A DNA stretch of 64,000 nucleotides from Butyrivibrio sp. AE3004 (lineage in GTDB: Bacteria > Bacillota > Clostridia > Lachnospirales > Lachnospiraceae): positions 1,302,001 through 1,366,000 of the forward strand of contig NZ_JNLQ01000002.1 in assembly GCF_000703165.1 (NCBI RefSeq). Reading direction: 5' to 3'. The notes beneath the pieces are model-generated. The model saw only the letters and a program-made list of their open reading frames with translations. It had not been told where the DNA came from and made no database searches. This document shows, in pieces, positions 55,119 to 64,000 of the stretch. Each line of letters starts with the position of its first letter. Position 1 is the first letter of the stretch. The position numbers were made by a program, and so were the translations under genes.

Positions 55119-56279
55119 ATGAAAAAAAGATGGATAACCTATGTGCTTATATGTCTTATGCTTACAGCAAATGCCTGTGGCAATAAAGCTACCGATATCG
55201 AAAATCAAGAGGCTGCTGATACGCTGTTTGAACAGATACCGTTAGAAGATGACAGTAATACAGAAAATGCTCAAACTGATGATACAAAAATTGCTGATGA
55301 GAATGATACAGTCATAAGCGAGCAGACCGGCAACGAAAACACCGGCCAGGATGATGCTTCGGAAAGCGAAGAAGTAAATACAAATGAGCAGGCTCTTGCA
55401 GATGACAGTAAGAATGAGAATATTTCGGATGATAAAGACAACGCAGAAAACGTTGATGCTTCCGCAGAAAATAGTTCAAACAATTTAGAGCAGGCAGATG
55501 CCTCTGCAAAAGAAGAGCTGCCTGCTGACGAAGCTGTAGAAGAATCATCGGAAGAAACCGGAGAAGATTTAGCCGAAAACAAAACAGAAGAACAGAATGC
55601 GGGACAAAGTGAAGCTGTAAATGCTGTGGCAACGCAGACTCCACACACAGGAGGGCATATAGTTGTTATAGATCCCGGACATCAGTCAAAAGCCATGACT
55701 GATAAAGAACCAAACGGGCCGGGTTCGTCAACTATGAAAATGAAGGTGACCGGAGGTACTTCAGGAAGGACTACAGGGCTTGCTGAATACCAGATGGCCT
55801 TGGATGTAGGACTTAAGCTTAAGGCAGAACTGACTAATCGCGGATATACAGTTATAATGACGAGAGAGTCCAATGATGTAAGCTTAAGCAATGTAGACCG
55901 TGCACAGATTGCCAATAATGCAGGTGCGGAGGCATTTGTAAGATTACATGGAAATGGCAGCGATGACAGTTCCGTAAACGGTGCGATGACAATTTGTCAG
56001 ACACCTTCTAATCCTTATAACGGAGCTTATTATTCACAATCAAGAAAGCTTTCGGATTGTGTGCTTGATGCTTTTGTTGCTGCTACCGGATGCAAAAAAC
56101 AGTACGTGTGGGAAACGGATACCATGACAGGTATCAACTGGGCAAATGTTCCATCAACGATAATAGAGATGGGATATATGACCAATCCAACAGAGGATAC
56201 GAATATGGCATCTGAAAGTTATCAGACACAAATGGTTTTAGGAATAGCAAACGGCATTGATAACTTTTTTGCAAACTGA
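55119..56279 (+). CDS. Lipoprotein N-acetylmuramoyl-L-alanine amidase (Amidase_3)
   Basis: This 386-residue probable lipoprotein has a signal peptide with Cys20 in LTANACGN. A highly acidic low-complexity linker covers about 22-170 (Glu, Asp, Asn, Ala, Ser). The C-terminal zinc amidase domain has VIDPGHQS, a metal Glu in GLAEYQMALD, a His in FVRLHGNG, and the catalytic Glu in TIIEMGYMTNP. It would cleave the amide bond between peptidoglycan glycan and stem peptide in cell separation or remodelling. GGAGGGG precedes the ATG. Its acidic linker closely resembles that of the esterase lipoprotein 5 kb downstream. A long terminator follows. Confidence 0.92.
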   Translation: MKKRWITYVLICLMLTANACGNKATDIENQEAADTLFEQIPLEDDSNTENAQTDDTKIADENDTVISEQTGNENTGQDDASESEEVNTNEQALADDSKNENISDDKDNAENVDASAENSSNNLEQADASAKEELPADEAVEESSEETGEDLAENKTEEQNAGQSEAVNAVATQTPHTGGHIVVIDPGHQSKAMTDKEPNGPGSSTMKMKVTGGTSGRTTGLAEYQMALDVGLKLKAELTNRGYTVIMTRESNDVSLSNVDRAQIANNAGAEAFVRLHGNGSDDSSVNGAMTICQTPSNPYNGAYYSQSRKLSDCVLDAFVAATGCKKQYVWETDTMTGINWANVPSTIIEMGYMTNPTEDTNMASESYQTQMVLGIANGIDNFFAN

Positions 56280-56300
56280 ATAGTGTTTTAGAATTTGTTT

Positions 56301-56357
56301 TGACCGAATATATCGAACACTTTAAAGAAATGTGTTTGATATGTTTCGGTCATTTTT
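56301..56357 (+). terminator. Terminator after the amidase gene
   Basis: TGACCGAATATATCGAACAC (from 56301) pairs with GTGTTTGATATGTTTCGGTCA (ending 56352) with a few bulges, followed by TTTTT. Confidence 0.85.
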
Positions 56358-56457
56358 TATGCATGTGTTCATTAAACCAAAAGGGGTATGGATTATTGAA
56401 AATAATTATGATACCTTCTGTTTTGTCAAGAGAAATAAAGGAAAAAGAGGAAACGAT

Positions 56458-57843
56458 ATGAAAAAAACATATCCGCTGACAGCGGCACAGAACATGCATT
56501 ACAGATGGATAAGAGAATATGGGACTCAGCAGGTTTCGGGACTTAGTATTGTTGCAGCCTTAAAAGCTGAGCTTGACTTCGGACTTTTAAAAAAGTGCAT
56601 AGAGCTTGAAATGGAACGATACGGTTGCATGAGAGTCCGCTTTACAAAGGCTGATGAAAAAGGCTGTGTGAGTCAGTACATTATCAAAAAGGACCATAGA
56701 GATATTCCGCTTAAGGATTTATCCGGGATGACTATGAAGGAAGCGGATGATCTGATGCAGAGCTGGGCATATCAGACTTTTGATGGTGATGACATTCCTA
56801 TGTGCGATGTTTATATGATGAAGCTCCCTGACGGTTACAGGGGATTTTTCATACATATGGATCACAGGCTCATTGATTCCTGCGGAGTTGTGGTAATGAC
56901 CAACGATATCATGTCACTGTATACGCATTACAAATTCGGTTCCCCATATCCTTCAGATCTGGCTGATTTTGAGACAGTACTTGAAAATGATCTAAAAAAG
57001 GCCGGAAACGAAAAGAGATTTTTAAAGGACAAAAAATTCTGGGATGATCAGCTTGATCAACTGGGAGAGCCTCTTTACTCAGATATTCAGGGGCCTTCGG
57101 TTTTGGAGGAATCAAGAAAATATCATAATAATAAAAAGCTCAGAAGTGCTGATATAGAAAGAAAGGAACTGTTTGTTGCAGTAAAGGATTATAAACTTGA
57201 GGCCGGTCCTTCAAAAGAACTATTTGATTTTTGCATGAATCACGGTATCTCAATGACAAATCTTCTTTTGCTTGGGATAAGGACATACCTTTCAAAACAG
57301 AATAATGGTCAGGAGGATATTTCAATTCAGAACTTTATATCCAGAAGGTCAACTAAGGATGAATGGACATCAGGCGGAAGCAGAACAATCATGTTCCCTT
57401 GCAGAACTGTTATCAGTCCTGATACGGATTTTCTCTCTGCTGCATATGAAATACAAAATGTTCAAAACAAGATTTATATGCACAGCAATTATGATCCAGC
57501 ACTTATATATGAGGAAATTAGGAAAAGATACAACACACCGGAGGATACTACCTATGAGAGCTGCTATTTAACATATCAGCCCATGCCGGTAAAAATGGAA
57601 AATCCATTTCTTAAGAATATTCCGATGCATGCAAAATGGTTTGCAAACGGAGCTGCAACCAAAAAAATGTATCTTACGGTTTCACATACTGAAGATGGAG
57701 GAATGAACTTTTCATACCATTATCAGACAGTTCAGCTTAATGAAAAGGACATGGAGCTATTGAATTATTATCTTATGAGAATTCTGTTTACCGGGGTTCA
57801 AAATCCTGACATGACAGTAGGGGAGATAATGGAAACAGTATAA
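56458..57843 (+). CDS. Stand-alone condensation-domain-like protein
   Basis: This 461-residue protein resembles NRPS condensation domains and related acyltransferases. It opens with PLTAAQNMHYRWI, a C1-like motif, and carries the core HxxxD in MDHRLIDSCG (His136, Asp140), a variant of HHxxxDG with Asp replacing the first His and Ser the Gly. Later blocks ISIQNFISRRST and RTIMFPCRTVI fit C-domain motifs downstream of the active site. It would join an acyl group, probably held on the next-encoded carrier protein, to an amine or alcohol. ATG 56458 has GAGG seven bases upstream. Together with the next two genes it forms a compact C-ACP-A cassette. Confidence 0.78.
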   Translation: MKKTYPLTAAQNMHYRWIREYGTQQVSGLSIVAALKAELDFGLLKKCIELEMERYGCMRVRFTKADEKGCVSQYIIKKDHRDIPLKDLSGMTMKEADDLMQSWAYQTFDGDDIPMCDVYMMKLPDGYRGFFIHMDHRLIDSCGVVVMTNDIMSLYTHYKFGSPYPSDLADFETVLENDLKKAGNEKRFLKDKKFWDDQLDQLGEPLYSDIQGPSVLEESRKYHNNKKLRSADIERKELFVAVKDYKLEAGPSKELFDFCMNHGISMTNLLLLGIRTYLSKQNNGQEDISIQNFISRRSTKDEWTSGGSRTIMFPCRTVISPDTDFLSAAYEIQNVQNKIYMHSNYDPALIYEEIRKRYNTPEDTTYESCYLTYQPMPVKMENPFLKNIPMHAKWFANGAATKKMYLTVSHTEDGGMNFSYHYQTVQLNEKDMELLNYYLMRILFTGVQNPDMTVGEIMETV

Positions 57844-57870
57844 ATATCTATATGAGAGAGGAGAAAAATT

Positions 57871-58110
57871 ATGAGTAAGGAAATGAAATTTAAGGAAATA
57901 ATTGCACAGTACTGCGAGGTATCACCTAAGGATATGAAAAATGCCCTTCGTTTTCGCGAGGATCTTGGTTTTTCATCACTGGACTTTATGTCTTTTCTCG
58001 GAGAGCTTGAGGACGAATTTGATGTTGAACTTGAGCAGGAGAGAGCTACACAAATCCATACTGTTGGCGAAGCTCTTGAACTTTTGGATGAGCTCCGGAT
58101 GGCAGGCTGA
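57871..58110 (+). CDS. Acyl/peptidyl carrier protein
   Basis: This 79-residue carrier protein is nearly all helical. The phosphopantetheine-bearing Ser is Ser36 in LGFSSLDFMSFL, where the usual DSL is SSL. The acidic helix II (ELEDEFDVELEQE) is the docking surface for partner enzymes. The ACP would be loaded by the downstream AMP-ligase and unloaded by the upstream condensation protein. GAGAGGAG precedes the ATG. No phosphopantetheinyl transferase is nearby, so the housekeeping one presumably activates it. It is not the fatty-acid AcpP, which has DSL and sits among fab genes. Confidence 0.9.
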   Translation: MSKEMKFKEIIAQYCEVSPKDMKNALRFREDLGFSSLDFMSFLGELEDEFDVELEQERATQIHTVGEALELLDELRMAG

Positions 58111-58178
58111 AAAAAATAAATTCATGGCAGGTACTATAAAAGAGTAGTTTTAATGCAATATTCGGAACGGAGAATAGT

Positions 58179-59780
58179 ATGAAAAACATTAGAAGCATTT
58201 GGGATGAAGCAGTCAGTAAATATAATAGCCTTTCGGCAGTCAGATGGCTTGAGAAAAAGGAAATTAAAGAAAAGAAATACGGTGAGCTTGATCAGATGGT
58301 CAGAAATATAAGAGCATATCTTGATAACAAGAAATACAGAGGCTCTCATATAGCACTTATCGGTACAAGTTCTGCGGAGTGGATTGAGGCATATCTTGGA
58401 ATTGTTACAGGAGTTAATATAGCGGTTCCTTTGGATGCAAATCTTCCTGATGAAGAGCTTATAGAGCTTATTCAAAGATCAGATTCCGAAGCGTTATTTT
58501 TAGGAGCAACCCGTTCATCTCTTAAGGAAAAGGTGCTTAGGGATTGCCCAAAAATCAGAGATATCTGGATGCTTACAGAGAGTGACTTTGGTACATTCCC
58601 GGTAACCACTATAAATATTTCCGGCGCATCGGATTATGAAATTGCAACAATTATCTATACCTCCGGTACCACAGGAAAGAGTAAGGGCGTTATGCTCACG
58701 CAGGAAAATCTCTCAGATAACGTCAGGGCTGTTGAATATGATGCAGCTCCAGGATGTGTGACTCTTAGTGTTCTTCCGATTCATCATGCGTATTGTCTTG
58801 TAATGGACTGGCTTAAGACTCTGTCTCTTGGAACAACTATATGTATCAATGATTCATTTATGCATATGGTAAGAAACATGGGAATTTTTAAGCCTGAGGT
58901 CATGCTTATGGTGCCGCTGATGATTGAAACAATTTATAAGAAGGTTTCGGCAGTTGAAGCGGATGCAATTGAAAAAATGAAGAATGAAAGTGCCACAAAG
59001 GATAAAAAGGGAATCCTTTTTTCAGGCAAAACATCGATGTCGGAAGATATTCTTTCAATTGTAAAAAAGAACATAGCTGAGAAAGTATTTGGCGGAAACT
59101 TAAGAATAATTTTTACAGGTGGAGCTCATCTTGATCCTTTTTACATTGAAAAATTTGCAGAGTATGGAGTTGATATTCTTGAAGGCTATGGAATGAGCGA
59201 ATGTTCTCCTGTTATAACAACTAATACTGTGACTAATCACAAGCCCGGTTCTATCGGAAGACCTCTTAGCAATGTTGAGATCGGCTTTGAAAACGGTGAG
59301 ATACTTGTACGTGGAAGCAGCGTAATGAAGGGATATTACAAGATGCCGGAAGAAACTTCGGAAACCTTAAAGGATGGGTGGCTTCATACAGGAGATAAAG
59401 GATATCTTGATGAAGACGGATATCTTTTCATAAACGGAAGAGTAAAGAATCTTATTATCATGTCCAACGGAGAAAATGTTTCACCTGAGGAGATTGAGAA
59501 TAAGCTGGCACTTAATCCGCTTATAGCAGAAGTAATAGTGACCGGTGAAAACAACGGATTAACTGCAAGAATATATCCTGAAGCCGAGCTTGCAGAAAAG
59601 AAAGGATTATCAGTTACAGATCTGTATGAGGAGCTTCAGAAATTTATTGATGAATATAACAGCGGACAGCCCACATATCGTCATATCACAGCTATTGTTG
59701 TAAGAAGTACGCCTTTTATCAGAAACTCAACAGGTAAGATAAAGCGACAGGATGCACTAAAGGAAAATCCTGCAGCATAA
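58179..59780 (+). CDS. AMP-forming acyl/aryl ligase
   Basis: This 533-residue ANL-superfamily adenylating enzyme has the P-loop YTSGTTGKSKGVM (about residues 160-172). It also has EGYGMSECSPVI, GWLHTGDKGYLDEDG, the hinge GRVKNLIIMSNGENV and the C-terminal catalytic Lys in STGKIKRQ. It activates a carboxylic acid as acyl-AMP and transfers it to a thiol, here most likely the adjacent carrier protein. The overall architecture is closer to fatty-acyl and aryl-acid ligases than to amino-acid adenylation domains. It is the third gene of the C-ACP-A cassette and ends before a terminator shared with a convergent TetR gene. The substrate is unknown. Confidence 0.9.
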   Translation: MKNIRSIWDEAVSKYNSLSAVRWLEKKEIKEKKYGELDQMVRNIRAYLDNKKYRGSHIALIGTSSAEWIEAYLGIVTGVNIAVPLDANLPDEELIELIQRSDSEALFLGATRSSLKEKVLRDCPKIRDIWMLTESDFGTFPVTTINISGASDYEIATIIYTSGTTGKSKGVMLTQENLSDNVRAVEYDAAPGCVTLSVLPIHHAYCLVMDWLKTLSLGTTICINDSFMHMVRNMGIFKPEVMLMVPLMIETIYKKVSAVEADAIEKMKNESATKDKKGILFSGKTSMSEDILSIVKKNIAEKVFGGNLRIIFTGGAHLDPFYIEKFAEYGVDILEGYGMSECSPVITTNTVTNHKPGSIGRPLSNVEIGFENGEILVRGSSVMKGYYKMPEETSETLKDGWLHTGDKGYLDEDGYLFINGRVKNLIIMSNGENVSPEEIENKLALNPLIAEVIVTGENNGLTARIYPEAELAEKKGLSVTDLYEELQKFIDEYNSGQPTYRHITAIVVRSTPFIRNSTGKIKRQDALKENPAA

Positions 59781-59823
59781 TAAAATCGGTTAAAGAATAC
59801 AAATGGTTTTATAAAAATGAAAA

Positions 59824-59872
59824 CAGCCTCAAGTGCTTCTTAATACAGAAGCATTTTGGGGCTGATGTTTTT
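59824..59872. terminator. Terminator between the ligase and TetR genes
   Basis: CAGCCTCAAGTGCTTCT (from 59824) pairs with AGAAGCATTTTGGGGCTG (ending 59864) with bulges, followed by ATGTTTTT. It ends the cassette; the opposite-strand T-run is weak. Confidence 0.75.
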
Positions 59873-59895
59873 GTATGGTATATAAAAAACACTTT

Positions 59896-60471
59896 TTATT
59901 CATTCATGAAAGGCAGAATACCGTTTAGAAAAATAGTGGTAAGTATATCTGCAATGTTTTCAGCAGGTGCATTGAAATTATCAGCTGTCCATTTGTGAAG
60001 AATACCGATATTACATCCAATGATACCGGCAATAAGATATGAGTATTTCTCTTTGGAAACACTGTTTCCTGTTATAGTATCTGAGACCTTTGAAACATAC
60101 TGATGGAACATTGTCATTGCTTTTTCAAAGAATGCGTCTCCTCTGGCGCTTTCGAGAAGGCTTGCAAGAAACGGGTTTTTCTTTGTGTAGTTACATATTG
60201 CAAGAAAATAGGACCTGCACAGGTCTCTGTCATTTTCTGCATGGAATCCTTCCATCATATGAAAAATATCATTTATTGTTTTATCCTCGGCAGCGCTTAC
60301 AAGAGCAGGTACATTTTCATAGTGATTATAAAAGGTGCTTCGCACAATACCTGCTTTTTTTATAACATCCGCAACTGTAATTTTTTCAAAATCCTTTTCT
60401 TTTATAAGAAGAAAAAAAGCATCTATTATTGCATCTTCTGCAGTGCTGTAACGTTCATCAAGTTCATTCAT
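59896..60471 (-). CDS. TetR-family transcriptional regulator
   Basis: This 191-residue protein has an N-terminal helix-turn-helix (KITVADVIKKAGIVRSTFYNHY) and an all-helical ligand-binding C-terminal domain. TetR proteins of this kind usually bind a hydrophobic small molecule and repress an adjacent operon. It converges on the C-ACP-A cassette, so it does not share a promoter with it. It is divergent from the DUF2752 and esterase genes, its more likely direct neighbours for control. AAGGGG precedes the ATG. The ligand is unknown. Confidence 0.92.
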   Translation of the reverse strand: MNELDERYSTAEDAIIDAFFLLIKEKDFEKITVADVIKKAGIVRSTFYNHYENVPALVSAAEDKTINDIFHMMEGFHAENDRDLCRSYFLAICNYTKKNPFLASLLESARGDAFFEKAMTMFHQYVSKVSDTITGNSVSKEKYSYLIAGIIGCNIGILHKWTADNFNAPAENIADILTTIFLNGILPFMNE

Positions 60472-60604
60472 TTATAAAGTCCCCTTCATACGGAATTATA
60501 AGTAAATATCAGGTCTTATTATATATCAGTAATTACAATATCTGAAATAATTTTTTATGATATTTTTTGTCTGACTGAATGTAAGATAGACAGAACACTA
60601 CCCT

Positions 60605-60632
60605 TTGCCATAAAACAAACAGGGATTATAAT
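60605..60632 (+). promoter_or_regulatory. Promoter for the DUF2752 gene
   Basis: TTGCCA (60605-60610), a 16-base spacer and TATAAT (60627-60632). A second TATAAT at 60642-60647 could be used instead. The element lies between the TetR gene and its divergent neighbour, so TetR repression is plausible. Confidence 0.5.
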
Positions 60633-60689
60633 ATGATGAGCTATAATATGAAGACAGGATAATTATTAAAGAAGACAAATGATTTGAAT

Positions 60690-61127
60690 ATGAAAAACAA
60701 TAATAATACTCTGAAAAATAAAAATATATCTTCTGCATTTAAAGAGGCTGCAATAATTGCAGCTATACTTATGTTAAATGCTATTGTGTACATTGTCACA
60801 GGTTACGGTATTCCCTGTGTATTTAAGCTTATTACAGGGCTAAGCTGCCCCGGCTGTGGAATGACCCACGCCTATCTTGAGCTTTTACATGGAAATATTG
60901 AAGGAGCAATAAGTTATAATATTCTTTCCGTTACTGTTATGCCTTTGCTCATTCTGTTTCTGATTTACAAGGCAGTAGTTCTTATCAGAACAGGAAGTAC
61001 TAAGATGAAGACATGGGAGAACATGTTTCTTATATGCATAGGAATAGTGACAGGCATCTTTTTTATCTACAGAAATATTCCCGGGATTATTTCACATCCT
61101 CTTTTTGGATTAATCATTTCTAAGTGA
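60690..61127 (+). CDS. DUF2752 membrane protein
   Basis: This 145-residue protein has three to four spans and the diagnostic motif LSCPGCGMTHAYLELLHGN between the first and second. The CPGCGxT motif defines DUF2752, a family of unknown role. The paired Cys residues could bind metal or form a redox pair on the outside face. The start is ATG 60690; a TTG at 60684 is in frame. The ribosome site is weak (AAAGAAG). It is followed 75 bases later by the esterase lipoprotein in the same direction. Confidence 0.85.
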   Translation: MKNNNNTLKNKNISSAFKEAAIIAAILMLNAIVYIVTGYGIPCVFKLITGLSCPGCGMTHAYLELLHGNIEGAISYNILSVTVMPLLILFLIYKAVVLIRTGSTKMKTWENMFLICIGIVTGIFFIYRNIPGIISHPLFGLIISK

Positions 61128-61181
61128 GTAGCTGTTAGCAATAATCAAGTAGAGTTTGGTTTTTAATCATACGATAATTAG

Positions 61182-62396
<1,215 letters not shown>

Positions 62397-62413
62397 GCAA
62401 TTACAGTAAATCC

Positions 62414-62442
62414 TTGACTTTTTTTGTTACCATCGTTAAACT
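62414..62442 (+). promoter_or_regulatory. Promoter of the pheST T-box transcript
   Basis: TTGACT (62414-62419) followed after 17 bases by TAAACT (62437-62442), immediately ahead of the T-box leader. The -10 is weak but the -35 is near consensus. Confidence 0.55.
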
Positions 62443-62444
62443 AG

Positions 62445-62666
62445 TTTGCAGAGCGTTGAAGATGTGGGGGCAACCCCGGGATGTTCTGTTTTCCATAAAG
62501 AGAGACAGGTCACTGGCTGAGAGCCTGTTTGGTAAAGACAGTTCGGAAATTTCGCATTGGAGCTAAAATTAAACATTTGAAATGAGAGTCTGCCTGATGG
62601 GCAGGAATCAGGGTGGTACCGCGGATATTATTCGTCCCTTACATCGGAAGATGTAAGGGACTTTTT
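62445..62666 (+). ncRNA. T-box leader (tRNA-sensing riboswitch) of pheST
   Basis: The leader contains the universal T-box sequence GGGTGGTACCGCGGA (62611-62625). It is followed by a terminator with GTCCCTTACATC (62634-62645) paired to GATGTAAGGGAC (62650-62661) and TTTTT. Uncharged tRNA-Phe pairing to the T-box loop would favour the antiterminator and allow pheST transcription. Stem I with a GAGAGA bulge-like element lies near 62500. The Phe specifier codon could not be assigned with confidence; identity comes from the downstream genes. The 5' boundary is approximate. Confidence 0.92.
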
Positions 62667-62684
62667 AGATAACAGGAGGTAAAA

Positions 62685-63707
62685 ATGATTAAAGAGCAAT
62701 TAGACAAGATCAGGGAAAGTGCGATCAAGCAGATTAATGAGACAGATGCTCTCGATGTGCTTAATGATATTCGTGTTAATTTCCTTGGTAAAAAGGGAGA
62801 ACTTACAAGCATTCTTAAAAGCATGAAGGATGTTGCACCTGAGGACAGACCTAAGGTCGGTCAGATGGTAAATGAGGTAAGAGAAGAAATAGAAAAGAGC
62901 CTCGAGAATACTAAAAAGCATCTTGAAGCAGCTGTTCTTGAAGCAAAGCTTGCGAGCGAGACAATAGATGTAACTCTTCCCGCAAAGAAAAATAATGTAG
63001 GGCATCGTCATCCCAACACAATTACTCTTGAGGATGTTGAGAATGTTTTCATCGGTATGGGGTATGAAGTTGCTGAGGGTCCTGAAGTTGAGAAGGATTA
63101 TTATAACTTCGAAGCTCTTAACATTCCTGCAGATCATCCTGCAAAGGACGAACAGGATACTTTCTATATAAGTGGTGATCTGCTTCTTAGAACACAGACT
63201 TCTTCAACACAGGTTCATGAGATGGAGAAGGGCAAGCTTCCAATTAAGATGATCGCTCCGGGTCGTGTATTCAGAGCAGATGAGGTTGATGCTACTCATA
63301 GTCCCAGCTTCCATCAGATTGAAGGACTTGTTATCGATAAAGGTATTACATTTGCTGATTTAAAGGGAACTCTTGCTGAGTTTGCAAAGGAAATATTCGG
63401 AGAAGATGTTAAGGTTAAATTCAGACCTCATCACTTCCCGTTTACAGAACCTTCTGCAGAAATGGATGTAAGCTGCTTTAAGTGCGGAGGTAAAGGATGC
63501 CGTTTCTGTAAGGGTGAAGGATGGATTGAAATCCTTGGCTGCGGTATGGTTCATCCTCACGTTCTTGAAATGAGCGGAATTGATCCTAATGAGTATACAG
63601 GCTTTGCGTTCGGTCTCGGACTTGAGCGTATTGCTGTTCTTAAATATGAAATCGATGATATGAGACTTCTTTACGAGAATGACATCAGATTTTTAGAGCA
63701 GTTTTAA
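62685..63707 (+). CDS. pheS: Phenylalanyl-tRNA synthetase alpha subunit
   Basis: This 340-residue catalytic subunit of the alpha2-beta2 synthetase has an N-terminal coiled-coil arm for tRNA-Phe (about 1-90). The class II catalytic core follows: motif 2 around [18 protein letters not shown], and motif 3 [16 protein letters not shown] near the end. [17 protein letters not shown] is also conserved. [18 protein letters not shown] segment resembles a small metal-binding insertion seen in many Firmicutes PheS. AGGAGG precedes the ATG. It is controlled by the T-box upstream and followed 31 bases later by pheT. Confidence 0.97.
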   Translation: MIKEQLDKIRESAIKQINETDALDVLNDIRVNFLGKKGELTSILKSMKDVAPEDRPKVGQMVNEVREEIEKSLENTKKHLEAAVLEAKLASETIDVTLPAKKNNVGHRHPNTITLEDVENVFIGMGYEVAEGPEVEKDYYNFEALNIPADHPAKDEQDTFYISGDLLLRTQTSSTQVHEMEKGKLPIKMIAPGRVFRADEVDATHSPSFHQIEGLVIDKGITFADLKGTLAEFAKEIFGEDVKVKFRPHHFPFTEPSAEMDVSCFKCGGKGCRFCKGEGWIEILGCGMVHPHVLEMSGIDPNEYTGFAFGLGLERIAVLKYEIDDMRLLYENDIRFLEQF

Positions 63708-63738
63708 TTAATTACTAAGTAGAAAGAGAGGTTGCGCA

Positions 63739-64000
63739 ATGGACGCAAATTTATCATGGATAAAAGCATATGTACCGGATTTAAATGCAAGCGATCAGGA
63801 AATTCTTGATGCGCTTACACTTTCCGGAACAAAAGGTGAGGGATTCCATCGCCTCGATAAAAACCTGGAAAAGATAGTAGTAGGCCAGATTGACAAGATT
63901 GAGCAGCACCCCGATGCTGATAAACTCGTAATCTGCCAGGTTAATATTGGAACAGAGAAAATTCAGATTGTTACAGGCGCAAAGAACATGAAGGAAGGCG
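63739..64000 (+). CDS. pheT: Phenylalanyl-tRNA synthetase beta subunit, N-terminal part (3' end outside window)
   Basis: The frame is open from the ATG at 63739 to the right edge, giving the first ~87 residues. The start MDANLSWIKAYVPDL and the following VVGQIDKIEQHPDADKL with ICQVNIGT are the tRNA-binding B2 / OB-fold region of bacterial PheT. The complete subunit would be about 800 residues. GAGAGG precedes the ATG. It partners with pheS and shares its T-box-controlled transcript. Confidence 0.95.
   Translation, partial: MDANLSWIKAYVPDLNASDQEILDALTLSGTKGEGFHRLDKNLEKIVVGQIDKIEQHPDADKLVICQVNIGTEKIQIVTGAKNMKEG

Noticed and set aside
55271..55648. Long Ser/Ala-rich opposite-strand frames over the amidase gene
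   Set aside because: They are shadows of the repetitive acidic linker codons (GAA, GCA, GAT) on the plus strand.

Overview
The window looks like a chromosome segment of a rumen or gut Lachnospiraceae bacterium of the Butyrivibrio/Pseudobutyrivibrio type. The basis is low-to-moderate GC, Firmicutes-style ribosome binding sites, a clostridial rnfCDGEAB operon, a HrcA/CIRCE operator, a T-box leader before pheST, and a large secreted xylanase with GH43, GH10 and several carbohydrate-binding modules. The genus is an inference from gene content; no rRNA gene is present to settle it.

Bases 1-13.9 kb are an AT-rich surface-polymer locus. It has a partial acyltransferase, three polytopic membrane glycosyltransferase-like proteins, a Stealth-family sugar-phosphate transferase, three closely related GT2 glycosyltransferases, and a VTC-domain / DUF4956 / CotH-kinase set. 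A decayed GH5 glycosidase lies inside it. Stealth, VTC and CotH together suggest phosphate-containing surface glycopolymer chemistry. Bases 13.98-21.8 kb are a sugar-uptake module: an AraC regulator, an operator/promoter region with repeats, an ABC sugar-binding lipoprotein, two permeases (no ATPase here) and a GH2 beta-galactosidase. Bases 22-26.7 kb hold the conserved PP2C phosphatase / PASTA kinase / RsgA trio and an aldose-1-epimerase-like gene.

Bases 27.2-31.6 kb are the multimodular xylanase. Bases 31.8-38.2 kb carry a LysR regulator, an orphan LexA-like winged-helix protein, a CIRCE-controlled Hsp20, a GGDEF-EAL sensor and a potassium channel. Bases 38.2-47.2 kb carry a radical-SAM activase overlapping an ECF S component, a degenerate MocR regulator, a FeoA-FeoB fusion, an AraC regulator, metY and a YprB-like nuclease. 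Bases 47.4-52.7 kb are the Rnf complex, which couples ferredoxin oxidation and NAD reduction to ion pumping.

Bases 52.7-64 kb contain a DUF1624 membrane protein, pyruvate kinase, a lipoprotein amidase, a compact condensation-enzyme / carrier-protein / AMP-ligase trio, a TetR regulator, a DUF2752 protein, an esterase lipoprotein, and T-box-pheS-pheT (pheT runs off the end). The strongest candidates for undescribed biology are the Stealth/VTC/DUF4956/CotH polymer locus and the stand-alone C-ACP-A trio. No rRNA, tRNA, CRISPR array, transposase or integrase was seen.
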